64,000 bases of DNA from assembly GCA_965153355.1 (NCBI GenBank), contig OZ231127.1:61938001-62002000 (forward strand), given 5' to 3'. The first letter of the stretch is position 1; each line of letters starts with the position of its first letter. Below the pieces are notes generated by a model that worked only from the letters and a program-made list of their open reading frames with translations, was not told the DNA's origin and made no database searches. This document shows, in pieces, positions 46,491-57,930 of this stretch. Source of the DNA: Flaccisagitta enflata. Its lineage: Eukaryota > Chaetognatha > Sagittoidea > Aphragmophora. Made by a program: the position numbers and the translations under genes.

Positions 46491-46563
46491 AACAAGGTTG
46501 GATACACGGCTACCGACAGGCGGACAAAGTGGGTTTTAAAGTGGCGTGCACGCAACTAAAAAT
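46491..46563 (-). mobile_element. Family A element, internally deleted
   Basis: Only the two ends remain: AACAAGGTTGGATACACGGC (3' end) and GTGGCGTGCACGCAACTAAAA (5' hairpin) on the plus strand, with CCGACAGGCGGACAAAG between. 73 bp long. Confidence 0.7.
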
Positions 46564-46699
46564 GAGATAATTTGCTTTCAACCGCTAAAAATCATGCCAA
46601 TATGCCTCCTTAAACAAATGATAGTTATCATATCAGTTGCATGTCCCTTACTACCTAGAGCATAAGTCTTCATTTCACCTATTTACATGAATAACCCTA

Positions 46700-46975
46700 C
46701 TTTAGAGAGTATTTCCTGGCTGATATTAAAGTCAACTAGAATGTAGGGAAGAATGTCAGCCATGGAGTAAACCCGAAATATTTCCTGGCTAATATAAAAA
46801 TCAATAAGATGTATAAAGAAAGTCAACCAAACAAGTTAATCGAAAGTGTCTCCCGGCTGATATGAGTCACAAAGGATGTATAAAAGAAGTCATCCTAATA
46901 AGTCAACCAGAAAGTATTTCCAAGCTGATATGGAAGTCAACCAGAATGTATAAAGGAAAGTCAACTAAGTTGCAA
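46700..46975. repeat. About 60-bp tandem units (TATTTCCTGGCTGATAT...GTCAACC)
   Basis: Four to five diverged units with TTTCCTGGCTGATATTAAAG, AAGTCAACCAGAATGTATAA and GAAAGTCAACC, immediately before the hAT-like element. Confidence 0.75.
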
Positions 46976-46982
46976 CCAAAAG

Positions 46983-47354
46983 CCGGGGTGCCAATTCAGG
47001 GTAGCAGGGTAGCAATGCTACGCGGCAGGCAAGTCGCCAGGTGCGGCAGGTGTGGCACTTGGTGGGGAAAACTGATCAAAATTGAAAGATGAGGATGAAG
47101 GAAAGGAAGAGAGAAGTCTAGAAGTAGAGATGAGTCTAGAAGTATTCTGGAATAAAGAGCAAAATGTAGAGATAACCTTAATAATGTGAAGTTAAACCTG
47201 TTTTTACAATAGTAGGTATGTAACAAGATTATCAATTAAGCGTCAGAGGGCTAATTTAGTAAGAAAGCAGAAGGATTTTAGATTTAAAGAAAGTGCGGCA
47301 GCCTTCGTTGGCAAATCCTTGCTACGCGGCAGCCATACAGAATCGGCACCCCGG
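46983..47354. mobile_element. hAT-type MITE with 8-bp target duplication ACCAAAAG
   Basis: The ends CCGGGGTGCCAATTC and, inverted, CCGGGGTGCCGATTC are flanked by identical ACCAAAAG at 46975-46982 and 47355-47362. Subterminal GCTACGCGGCAG motifs occur in both arms. An 8-bp duplication and C-A/G-GGG ends are characteristic of the hAT superfamily. 372 bp, no transposase. Confidence 0.9.
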
Positions 47355-47431
47355 ACCAAAAGTATGGATTCAGGGTAGATAATTGATCATTCAGTCCGAT
47401 ACAGATTCATATGTTGCACAGATTACCTGGC

Positions 47432-47805
47432 TTTGTAGAGACATTTGTAGAGACATTTGTAGAGACATTTGTAGAGACATTTGTAGAGACATTTGTAGAG
47501 GCCTTTGTAGAGACCTTTGTAGAGGCCTTTGTAGAGACCTTTGTAGAGACCTTTGTAGAGACCTTTGTAGAGACCTTTGTAGAGACCTTTGTAGAGACCT
47601 TTGTAGAGACCTTTGTAGAGACCTTTGTAGAGACCTTTGTAGAGACCTTTGTGGAGACCCTTGTGGAGACCCTTGTGGAGACACTTGTGGAGACACTTGT
47701 GGAGACACTTGTGGAGACACTTGTGGAGACACTTGTGGAGACACTTGTGGAGACACTTGTGGAGACACTTGTGGAGACACTTGTGGAGATATTTGTGGAG
47801 ACCAA
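47432..47805. repeat. 12-bp array (TTTGTAGAGACC / CTTGTGGAGACA), about 31 units
   Basis: Units change stepwise: ACATTTGTAGAG (5), mixed GGCCTTTGTAGAG, a block of ACCTTTGTAGAG, then ACCCTTGTGGAG, and a final block of ACACTTGTGGAG. Being a multiple of three without stops in most frames, it yields several long frames on both strands (CRDLCRDL, VETFVETF and others) that are artefacts. Confidence 0.95.
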
Positions 47806-49035
47806 TTTTTTTTCTCAAACCCAACTGGTCAGCAAAGTATTGACTTACATATTATTTTCTGCTTGGATATATGAAGAGACAAAAAATATCTTCTGGGCCA
47901 GTGAGATTGTAGCAACTTTGACGCATGTCGAAAGATTTTACGATTTAATGAATATAAAACTTTTTTATTTTGCTTGGTGTATCTTTTACCTTTCTGTGAA
48001 CTGTAATCAGGGCTTTTAAACCTAATGTGAGTCCAGTCCCATCCCTGTAGCTCAAAATGTTTAGAAATGAGAGTAATTGTCACTTTTGTAAATTGGGAAA
48101 TAAATTGATGATTTTTTTTCTACGTCAACTATGTCGCTACACACTCGCTTGTCTGGACATGACAAAATTGACTGAAAAAACGCAAATGGCTGAAAAAAGT
48201 TCTTCTAAGGGCTACTATGAGAATTTGCCAAGACTTTTACCTCTAAAGAATTTTTGGATGTAGAAAACATTAGGGATAACTTCTATCAATAAAGGCGGCT
48301 AATCGCCGTAGGAAAAAAGTAAATGCTGATGAGAGCGGTTCATCAAAAACCTTGAGCAAGCAGGATAAAAAGCTAGCGTCACAAAAGTCAGTGTCAATAT
48401 GCATAACATCTTGATTCATCTTTTATGAAAGTTGGACAACATTACTACTCAACAATATCTAAAATAAGGACAGGAGCCTTTGGAGCTCTTACTGTGTTGG
48501 TGTTTAATCCGGACCCATCACAACTATCCTTTAAATTTCTGAAAAAACATTCCCCCTTCAGAAATTATCATAGGACTTGTCAAAAGTTATGCAACAGTTA
48601 GAAAAGGGTAACCAATTTCTTTCTATATATGAGATATGCAGACCACAAGAAAACACTTGATAAATATGGCGACCAAATGAAGAGACCATATCCATCTGGG
48701 CACCTTCTTATACTCCTCATATACCAAAGATAGCATGAAACTCACCCTTCAGAGAGCCCAAAGAAAGGATCAATGAAAAATACTGATCTTCGGGGAAAAC
48801 GCGAAAAAGGTGGAAAAATGAAAAAAGATTCAAAAAGTCATAGCTCCAAAACTATCAATCGCACAGAATTCTGCTTGGCATCATCTGAAAGAGGAGAATA
48901 AGCTCTTTCTTAGCTATTAATTTCATGTGTAGTCCCATTTGGCCCCCAAAACTGACCAATTTCCCCAAACGCCTCATGAGAAAAAGGGAAAACAACTTTT
49001 CTTTGCGGAACTCAAAAAGTCTTCGAATCTTAACT
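47806..49035. other. Intronic DNA with dispersed repeats, no supported gene
   Basis: 48433-48560 is the second copy of the 4700-5010 repeat. 48780-48990 reads like the anonymous repeat of 38.9-39.5 kb and 59.2-59.6 kb (TCATAGCTCCAAAACTATCA). No splice-flanked coding segment recognised. Confidence 0.4.
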
Positions 49036-49213
49036 TTTTAGTCATGTGCACACAACTGAACAACCCGCTTTGTCCGTTGGTCTGTTGGTCAGTCACACTT
49101 TACTTCTTTTTATGATATTATTTCTTTGACCCCACTGCTCCTGCCGAAATGGTCTAGTGACCTCAAATACAGCCCCTGCCCACCTGCACGCAACTTTGGT
49201 AGCCTTGTATCCA
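49036..49213 (+). mobile_element. Family A (GTCY) element, CACCCCG-type body
   Basis: TTTTTAGTCATGTGCACACA, ACCCGCTTTGTCCG, TCACACTTTACTTCTTTTTA, CACTGCTCCTGCCGAAATGG, CCCACCTGCACGCAACTTTG and AGCCTTGTATCC. Confidence 0.75.
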
Positions 49214-49990
49214 AATAAAGGAACTGACATAAAATCTCACATAATGTCAAGTGACAAAGTCTGACAAAATACCTTTTCAAGCCATACAAATCATTACAGT
49301 GACCCATAGAGGCCGGAGTTGCCATAGCAGGAAGTCAGATGAACAATTTAAATCATAATATGAATTGACTTGTCCAGTTTATGGCAAAATGAGTTTTTAG
49401 CCCAGGTGAACAAAGACTTATGCTCTAGGTAGTTTTCACAGATAAAACATCAACCATTTATCTGAGATTTTAGACGTGTGAGTCTCTTACTAAAATCTTC
49501 CATTGAGAAGTAAAACTTGTTCTCTTATGACAAAAGTTTATTTCAGCAGATCATGCCGCTTACTGTTGCTTGTTCACTTCACGCAGCTTTTGCAAGGATT
49601 GTGAATCTGCAATGACATATACAATATTCTCATCTCAAAATTTTTACCAATATCTTCTTTGACCTAATCCTTCTGCCACAAATTTAAGTGCAGAATGGCC
49701 CTGGGCAGCTTACTTTTACTCAAAGTATTTCGCGCTTCAAAGATTCAAGCAACATCACAGCACTTCGACGGAACAAAGATGTAAAATCATAAATTGCTTA
49801 AATGAGACCAAACAACCAAACCAAGATTGGACTGAAATGACGTGTTTTAGATCTGCAAGAATGCACCAAAAAAGACATGACAGCATTAGTCATGACATGC
49901 AGACTGACCGAGTTCATAACAGTAGCTAAAAAAAATAGAACAAATTGTTTATTGTTATGTAATTTTCATCCAATGAGAAACAGTCCAGTT
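49214..49990. other. Intronic DNA, nothing recognised
   Basis: Unremarkable AT-rich sequence. I see no conserved motif, exon or tandem repeat. Confidence 0.35.
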
Positions 49991-49991
49991 T

Positions 49992-50090
49992 TTTAGTTGC
50001 GGACACGCAACTCTGTAAGAGGCTTTGTCCGTCCATCTGTCTAGCCGTCTGTTGGTCCGTTGGTCTGCCCGTTATGATCTAGTTGAGATG
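49992..50090 (+). mobile_element. Family A 5' module at the edge of the 24-bp satellite domain
   Basis: TTTTTTAGTTGCGGACACGC, AACTCTGTAAGAGGCTTTGT, then GTCC/GTTGGTCC and GTTATGATCTAGTTGAGATG. Diverged GTTGGTCTGTCCGTAATGATCAAG at 53675-53705 and a trace at 51640-51665 mark the same junction in the later copies of the big repeat. Confidence 0.75.
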
Positions 50091-51640
50091 TATTCTGCTT
50101 TCTCTGGTTAAATTTTTCTGGTATAAATTCTCTGGTTGACTCTCTGTGGATCTCTCTGGTTGACATTGGTTGACGTTGTTTGGTTGTATTTTTCTGGTTG
50201 TATTTATCTGGTTGTATTTTTCTGGTTGTATTTTTCTGGTTGTTTTTTTGTGGTTGTATTTTTCTGGTGTTAGTGCTGCTCTGCTGGGGCTGCTGCTACA
50301 AAATCATTTGTTGGTTCATTTTCCTTATGAAATTGCTGCGCTGTATGACTGCTGCTGCGTAAATCCCCCTTTAAACCCCTGCCTTATAGCCCCAACCATC
50401 CTTATATACCTACCTTAATATTATAATAAAGCAGCAGCAGCAGCATATCAAAATTTGTTCCTAAGGAAAATACAACCAGCAGCAGCCCAGCAGCCTTCAA
50501 AGGGACTCTAAAGAAGAATACAACCAGAGCTATTAAAGATAATACAACCAGTGTTTCTAAGAGAAAAACAACCAGAGCTTCATTCCATAATACAACCAGT
50601 GCTTCTAAGATAAAAACAACCATAATATCTGAGAGATGTAACAAGAGTGGCTGAGAGATACAACCATAGTTTCTTTGAGAGATACAATCAGAGAGTTGAC
50701 CAGAGATATATTCAGTGAGTGGACGAGAGATACATCCAGTTGGTAAGAAATGCAACTAGAGATTCTATGAGAAATACAACCACAGAGTCTATGAGAAATA
50801 CAACCAGAGAGTCTATGAGAAATACAACCAGAGAGTCTGTGAGAAATACAACCAGAGAGTCTATGAGAAATACAACCAGAAAGTCTATGAGAAATACAAT
50901 CAGAGTCTATGGAAAATACAACCAGAGTCTATGAGAGATACAACCAGAGAGTCAACAAGAAATTCAACCAGAGAGTCAAAGGTCAATACAACCAGGGTTA
51001 ATGAAAAACACAACCAGAGAGTCTGAGAAATACAATGAGAGTCTATAAGAAATACAACCAGCGAGTCTATGAGAAATACAACCAGAGAGTCTATGAGAAA
51101 TGCAACCAGAGAGTCTATGAGAAATACAACCAGAGAGTCTATGAGAAATATAACCAGCGAGTCTAGGAGAAATACAACCAGTCATTGAGAAATACAGCCA
51201 GGGAGTCTATGAGAAATACAGCCAGGGAGTCTATGAGAAATACGAGTCTATGAGAAATACAACGAGTCTATGAGAAATACAACCAGAGTCTATGAGAAAT
51301 AAACGAGTCCATGAGAGATTCAACTAAAGAGTCGATGGAAAATACAATCAGAGTCAATAAGAAATACAAAAAGAAAGTCGATGAGAATTCAACCAGAGTT
51401 AATAGGAAATACAACCAGTCTAGGAGAGACACAACCAGGAATTTAAAAAAAAACAACCATTGGTTGTATTGAGCATTCTCTGGTTTACCTTCTTGGTTGA
51501 CTTTCTCTGGTTGACTTTGGTTGACTTTTTACGGTTGTATTTTTCTGGTTGTATTTATTTATACATCTATTGGTTGTATTCCGCTTTCTTCGATTAAATC
51601 TTTCTTGTTTAGATTCTCTGGTTGACTTTGTGGTTTATTC
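50091..51640. repeat. Large intron-7 repeat, copy 1 (TGGTTGTAT half, CAG/CTG core, 24-bp array)
   Basis: Order: CTCTGGTTGACT and TTTTTCTGGTTGTAT units; a non-repetitive core (GTGCTGCTCTGCTGGGGCTG, then CTACAAAATCATTTGTTGG and AATAAAGCAGCAGCAGCAGC); then ACAACCAG units in the opposite sense, many as the 24-bp ACAACCAGAGAGTCTATGAG+AAAT; then TGGTTGTATTGAGC closing units. Confidence 0.9.
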
Positions 51641-53690
51641 GTCTGTCGTAATGATTGAATTGAGATGTATTCTGCTTTCTCTGGTTAAATTTTTCTGGTA
51701 TAAATTCTCTGGTTGACTATCTGTGGATCTCTCTGGTTGACTTTGGTTGACGTTGTTTGGCTGTATTTTTCTGGTTGTATTTATCTGGTTGTATGTTTCT
51801 GGTTGTATTTTTCTGGTTGTATTTTTCTGGTGTTAGTGCTGCTCTGCTGGGGCTGCTGCTACAAAATCATTTGTTGGTTCATTTTCTTAATGAAGTTGCA
51901 GCGCTGTATGACTGCTGCTGCGTAAATCCCCCTTTAAACCCCTGCCTTATAGCCCCAACCATCCTTATATACCTACCTTAATATTATAATAAAGCAGCAG
52001 CAGCAGCATATCAAAATTTGTTCCTAAGGAAAATACAACCAGCAGCAGCCCAGCAGCCTTCAAAGGGACTCTAAAGAAGAATACAACCAGAGCTTTTTAA
52101 GATAATACAACCAGTGTTTCTAAGAGAAAAACAACCAGAGCTTCATTCCATAATACAACCAGTGCTTCTAAGATAAAAACAACCATAATATCTGAGAGAT
52201 ATAACAAGAGTGGCTGAGAGATATAACAAGAGTGGCTGAGAGATACAACAAGAGTTTCTTTGAGAGATATATTCAGAGAGTTGACCAGAGATATATTCAG
52301 ACAGTCGACGAGAGATACAACTAGTTGGTAAGAAATACAACCAAAGATTCTATAAGAAATACAACCAGATAGTCTACAAGAAATACAACCAGAGAGTCAA
52401 AGGAAAATACAACCAGGGTTAATGAGAAATACAACCAGATAGTCTACAAGAAATACAACCAGAGAGTCAAAGGAAAATACAACCAGGGTTAATGAGAAAT
52501 ACAACCAGAGAGTCTATGAGAAATACTACCAGAGAGTCTATTCTTTCCATAATACAACCAGTGCTTCTAGAATAAAAACAACCATGATATCTGAGAGATA
52601 TAACAAGAGTGGCTGTGAGATACAACCAGAGTTTCTATGAAAAATACAACCAGAGAGTCTATGAGAGATACAACCAGAGAGTCTATGAGAGTTACAACCA
52701 GAGAGTCTATGAGAGATACAACCAGAGAGTCTATGAGAGATACAACCAGAGAGTCTATGAGAGATACAACCAGAGAGTCTATGAGAGATACAACCAGAGA
52801 GTCTAGAACACAACCAGAGAGTCTGAGAAATACAACCAGCGAGTCTTGGAGAAATACAACCAGAGAGTCTATGAGAAATACAACCAAAGAGTCTATGAGA
52901 ATTACAACCAGAGAGTCTATGAAAAATACAACCAGAGAGTCTAAAAGAAATACAACCAGAGAGTCTACAAGAAATACAACCAGAGAGTCAAAGGAAAATA
53001 CAACCAGGGTTAATGAGAAACACAACCAGACAGTATATGAGAAATACAACCAGAGAGTCTATGAGAAATACAACCAGAGAGTCTATGAGAAATACAACTT
53101 GAAAGTCTATGAGAAATATAACCAGCGAGTCTATGAGAAATACAACCAGCGAGTCTATGAGAAATACAACCAGAGAGTCTATGAGAAATACAACCAGAGA
53201 GTTTATGAGAAATACAACCAGAGAGTCTATGAGAAATGCAACCAGAGAGTCGATGAGAAATACAGCCAGGGAGTCTATGAGAAATACAACCAGAGAGTCT
53301 TTGAGAAATACAACCAGTCTATGAGAAATACAACGAGTCTATGAGATAACTAAAGAGTCAATGGAAAATACAATCAGAGAGTCAATATGAAATACAAAAA
53401 GAAAGTCTATGAGAATTCAACCAGAGTTGATAAGAAATACGACCAGTCTAGGAGAGACACAACCAAGAATTTAAAAAAAGAACAACCATTGGTTGTATTG
53501 AGCATTCTCTGGTTTACTTTCTCTGGTTGACTTTCTCTGGTTCATTTTCTGTGGTTGACTTTGGTTGACTTTTTGTGGTTGTATTTTTCTGGTTGTATTT
53601 ATTTATACAACTATAGGTTTTATTCCGCTTTCTTCAATTAAATTTTTCTGGTTTAAATTCTCTGGTTGACTTTCTGTGGTTTGTTGGTCT
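51641..53690. repeat. Large intron-7 repeat, copy 2
   Basis: Same order as copy 1, with core at about 51836-52075 nearly identical (GCTGCTCTGCTGGGGCTGCT). Its array contains a GAGAGATACAACCAGAGAGT sub-block at about 52640-52810 and a GAGAAATACAACCAGAGAGT sub-block after 52900. Confidence 0.9.
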
Positions 53691-55070
53691 GTCCGTAATG
53701 ATCAAGTTGAGATGTATTTTGCTTTCTCTGGTTAAATTTTTCTGGTATAAATTATCCGGTTAACTCTCTGTGGATCTCTCTGGTTGACTTTGGTTGACAT
53801 TGTTTGGTTGTATTTTTTTGGTTGTATTTATCTGGTTGTATTTTTCTGGTTGTATTTTTCTGGTGTTAGTGCTGCTCTGCTGGGGCTGCTGCTACAAAAT
53901 CATTTGTTGGTTCATTTTCTTAATGAAATTGCTGCGCAGTAGGACTGCTGCTGTATAAATCCCCCTTTAAACCCCTGCCTTATAGCCCCAACCATCCTTA
54001 TATACCTACCTTAATATTATAATAAAGCAGCAGCAGCAGCAGCATATCAAAATTTGTTCTTAAGGAAAATACAACCAGCAGCAGCCCAGCAGCCTTCAAA
54101 GGGACTCTAAAGAAGAATACAACCAGAGCTATTAAAGATAATACAACCAGTGTTTTTAAGAGAAAAACAACCAGAGCTTCATTCCATTATACAACCAGTG
54201 CTTCTAGGATATGAAACAACCAGAGAGTTTATGAGAAATACAACCAGAGAGTCTATGAGAAATACAACCAGAGAGTCTATGAGAAATACAACCAGAGAGT
54301 CTATGAGAAATACAACCAGAGAGTCTATGAGAAATACAACCAGAGAGTCTATGAGAAATACAACCAGAGAGTCTATGAGAAATACAACCAGAGAGTCTAT
54401 GAGAAATACAACCAGAGAGTCTATGAGAAATACAACCAGAGAGTCTATGAGAAATACAACCAAAAGAGTCTATGAGAAATACAACCAGAGAGTCTGAGAA
54501 ATACAACCAGAGAGTCTATGAGAAATACAACCAGAGAGTCTATGAGAAATACAACCAGAGAGTCTATGAGAAATACAACCAGAGAGTCTATGAGAAATAC
54601 AACCAGAGAGTCTATGAGAAATACAACCAGAGAGTCTATGAGAAATACAACCAGAGAGTCTATGAGAAATACAACCAGAGAGTCTATGAGAAATACAACC
54701 AGAGAGTCTATGAGAAATACAACCAGAGAGTCTATGAGAAATACAACCAGAGAGTCTATGAGAAATACAACCAGAGAGTCTATGAGAAATACAACCAGAG
54801 AGTCTATGAGAAACACAACCAGAGAGTCTATGAGAAATACAACCAGTGAGTCTATGAGAAATACAACCAGAGAGTTTGAGAAATACAACCAGAGAGTCTA
54901 TGAGAAATACAACCAGAAAGTCTGTGAGAAATACAACCAGAGAGTCTATGAGAAATACAACCAGAGAGTCTATGAGAAATACAACCAGAAAGTCTATGAG
55001 AAATACAACCAGAGAGTCTATGAGAGATACAACCATTGGTTGTACTCTGCTTTTTCTGGTTGACAACCAA
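53691..55070. repeat. Large intron-7 repeat, copy 3, with most regular 24-bp array
   Basis: Core at about 53866-54115. From 54207 to 55036 there are about 34 consecutive 24-bp units, the most homogeneous stretch of the domain. Since 24 is divisible by three and four frames lack stops, frames of up to about 200 codons appear on both strands (repeats YNQRVYEK, MRNTTRES, LVVFLIDS, GCISHRLS); they are artefacts. Confidence 0.95.
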
Positions 55071-56425
55071 GGAGTGAGAGATACAACCAAAGACTATAAG
55101 AGGTACAACCACCGTCTATGAGAGATACAATAAGAGAGTCTAAGAAATACAACCAGAGAGTGTATCAGAGATACCAACAGTCAATGAGAAAATCAACCAG
55201 AGATTCCATGAGAAATATAATCAGAGTCTGTAATAGATACAACCGGAGTCAAAGGAAAATACAATCAGAGTCAAAGGAAAATACAACCTGAGATTCTATG
55301 AGAAATACAACCAGATTCTATGAGAAATACAATCAGAGTAGAAGGAACATATAACCAGAGAGTCTAGGAGAAATACAACGAGGGAGACACAACCAGGGAC
55401 TCTCTGGTTGTATTTCTCCTTGACTCTCTGGTCGTATATTCCTTCTTCTCTGGTGGTATGTCTCATAGAATCTGGTTGTATCCCTGGTTGTTTTTTCTTT
55501 TGACTCTCTGGTTGTATTTCACTGACTCTGGTTTTACCTCCTATAGACTCTCTAATTGTATTTCTCATAGAATCTCTGGTTGATTTTCTCATTGACTCTG
55601 GTTGTATCTCTCATATACTCTCTGGTTGTATTTCTTAGACTCTCTTATTGTATCTCTCATAGATTCTGGTTGTACCTCTTATAGACTCTTTGATTGTATC
55701 TCTTACTCTTTGGTTGTCAACCAGAGAAAGCAGAATACAACCAAGAAAATACAACCAGGATAATACAACCAAGATAATACAACCAAAATAATACAACCAA
55801 GAAAGTACAACCAAGAAAATACAACCAAGAAAATACAACCAGAGAGTCCCTGGTTGTCTCTCCCCGGTTGTATTTTTAATACAGCCAATGGTTGTATCTC
55901 TCATAGACTTCCTGGTTGTGTCTCTCATAGTCTCTCTGGTTGTTTTCTCCTAATTCCTTGGTTGTATTTTTCACAGACATGGGTTGTTTCTCTCATGGAC
56001 TCACTGGTTGTATTTCTCATAGACTCTCTGGTTGTATCTCTCATAGACTCTGGTTGTATTTCTCGAAGACTCTCTGGTTGTATCTCTCACTCTATGGTTG
56101 TCAACCACAGAAAGCAGAATACAACCAATGGTTGTATCTCTCATAGACTTCCTGGTTGTGTCTCTCATAGACTCTCTGGCTGTGTTTCTCATAGATTTTC
56201 TGGTTGTATTTTCTATCAACTGCTTGGTTGTGTCTCTCATAGACACTGGCTGTATTGAAAATACAACCAGGGAGAGACAACCAGGGACTCTTCGGTTGTT
56301 TTTTCCTGGTTGTATTTTCTTGGTTGTATTATTTTGGTTGTATTATTTTGGTTGTATCATTTTGGTTGTATTTTCTTGGTTGTATTATCCTGGTTGTATT
56401 TTCTTGGTTGTATTTCGCTGCCAGG
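55071..56425. repeat. Degenerate, direction-switching ACAACCA/TGGTTGT satellite
   Basis: ACAACCA-sense units (55071-55400), TGGTTGT-sense (55400-55725), ACAACCA (55730-55850), TGGTTGT (55850-56100 and later to 56415) with short reversals at about 56110 and 56260. It can form several long hairpins. Confidence 0.9.
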
Positions 56426-56429
56426 AAAT

Positions 56430-56650
56430 AAGGAAATACTTCTTAATTTGTCTAGTAATATGTTACTTTGACTTAGGCAGTTTACATAGGCAAAGGGTAG
56501 CAAAGTTATGTGAATTCTTTTTTTAATTGGGATACAAGTAAAGGATATTAATTGAAGTGCCCCTGCAAAATTCGAATTAAATCTGAAGTCTGGTTTATAA
56601 GATATTAGCTTATTAATGTAGTAATATGTTACTAGGACTTCGGCAATTTC
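56430..56650. repeat. Right flank repeat of the intron 7 satellite domain
   Basis: GCAAAATTCGAATTAAATCT then GAAGTCTGGTTTATAAGATA at about 56565-56605, as at 41890. It also carries GCAAAGGGTAGCAAAG and TAATATGTTACT twice. Confidence 0.7.
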
Positions 56651-56741
56651 TATAGAGGATTGGAGTTGGAATTCTTTTACTTGCTCATTTATTACATTCT
56701 GATTTTTCTTTAGGTTTGCCATCATGGATTTCAAGATTCAT

Positions 56742-56975
56742 CTTCAACTACTGTCATCATCTTCAACTACTGTCATCATCTTCAACTACTGTCATCATCT
56801 TCAACTACTGTCATCATCTTCAACTACTGTCATCATCTTCAACTACTGTCATCATCTTCAACTACTGTCATCATCTTCAACTACTGTCATCATCTTCAAC
56901 TACTGTCATCATCTTCAACTACTGTCTTCATCTTCAACTACTGTCTTCAACTACTGTCTTCATCTACTGTTATTA
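56742..56975. repeat. 19-bp array TTCAACTACTGTCATCATC
   Basis: About 11 units, degenerating into CTTCAACTACTGTCTTCAT at the right. A 19-bp period shifts frame every unit, so three related open frames overlap; none is coding. 57000-57270 that follows is GAAAATTTTTTT-type A/T-rich sequence. Confidence 0.93.
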
Positions 56976-57438
56976 TTTTCAACTACTAATTTTTTGTGAA
57001 AATTTTTTTTGAAGATTTTTTGAAAAATTTTTTTTGAAAATTTTTCTGAAAATTTTGTTTGAAAATTTTGTTTGAAAATTTTTTTGAAATTTTTTTTTAA
57101 AAATTTGTTTGAAATTTTTTTTGGAAAATTTTTTTTTGAAAAATTTTTTTGAAAATTTTTTTTGAAAACTTTTTTGAAAACTTTTTGAAATTTTATATTG
57201 ATTTTTTGAAAATTTCTTTTTGAATTTTTTTTTTTTAATTTTTTTTTTTTTTGAAAATATTTTTAGAATATTTTTTTCTTAGATTTTTGTTGTCATTATC
57301 ATTCATTGTTGTCATCAACATCATTCATTATTGTTATCATTATCAAGTTTTGTCATCATTAAAACATTATTGAATATCTTTTTTTTTCTCTTGAAATTGT
57401 TGTCGTGTATCTCATCGAGTTGCGTTTACGCAACGACA

Positions 57439-57487
57439 AAGCTTCAAAAATTACAGTCCCCAGTCGGGGACTGTAATTTTGAAGCTT
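57439..57487. repeat. Stable hairpin immediately upstream of PKA exon 8
   Basis: Left arm AAGCTTCAAAAATTACAGTCCCC (57439-57461), loop AGTC, right arm GGGGACTGTAATTTTGAAGC then TT (57466-57487). Pairing is complete apart from one extra A. A smaller hairpin, GTTGCGTTTACGCAAC, precedes it (57419-57434). The right arm ends 11 nt before the exon, leaving only TTTTTTTATAG as free tract. Confidence 0.85.
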
Positions 57488-57498
57488 TTTTTTTATAG

Positions 57499-57664
57499 TT
57501 TTCGCCGCGTCGTCATCAAGAGAGAAATGATGCGACAAAAAACATACGAAAAGTTCCTCGAGGGAGTTCCTATTCTCAAATGTTTAAACGAGGACGAACG
57601 GATGAACGTGTGTGACGCGCTTATACCACAGTACTTCAGCGATGGAGAAGTCATCATAAAGCAG
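57499..57664 (+). CDS. PKA regulatory subunit, A-B junction and start of cAMP-binding domain B
   Basis: 166 nt between TTTATAG and GTAATA, phase 2 in and 0 out. With the previous AG it codes SFRRVVIKREMMRQKTYEKF then LEGVPILKCLNEDERMNVCD and ALIPQYFSDGEVIIKQ. F-R-R, the F-L/I-E-x-V-P-x-L--L helix and D-G-E-x-I-I-x-Q align with the RII domain A/B linker and the first strands of domain B. About 95 further residues, including cassette B, are expected downstream but were not found before 64000. Confidence 0.9.
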
Positions 57665-57689
57665 GTAATAATGGCTGTTACCAAACTAG

Positions 57690-57930
57690 TTCGAATGTTC
57701 GGTTACCCATGCCCAGGTCGCGTGCGAGTGGGAGGGTACTGTAGCAGTATTTGTGAAGAGGCTATGATAAAAACACAAGTTCTCCGAAGATGATAACTGA
57801 TCACAAACGGTTCGGCAAGCACAAAATTATGCGTTTACACACTCTTTTGACTCGAGCATCACAATTTTACGATATAACGGACAGACCGACAAAGCAAGCT
57901 ATTGTATCACGTAGCATGCAACTAAAACAT
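57690..57930 (-). mobile_element. Family A element, diverged, in PKA intron 8
   Basis: On the plus strand: GGTTACCCATGCCCAGGTCG, CGTGCGAGTGGGAGGGTACT, then ACGGACAGACCGACAAAGC and TCACGTAGCATGCAACTAAA. These are the 3'-to-5' landmarks of a minus-strand copy. Confidence 0.6.

Noticed and set aside
47383-48019. Repeat proteins with CRDL, VETF, LHKC or SPQV units
   Set aside because: A 12-bp array is open in several frames on both strands at once; no frame is favoured.
52567-55112. Proteins of YNQRVYEK, MRNTTRES, LVVFLIDS or GCISHRLS repeats
   Set aside because: A 24-bp array is open in multiple frames; it lies in a PKA intron and shows no codon preference.
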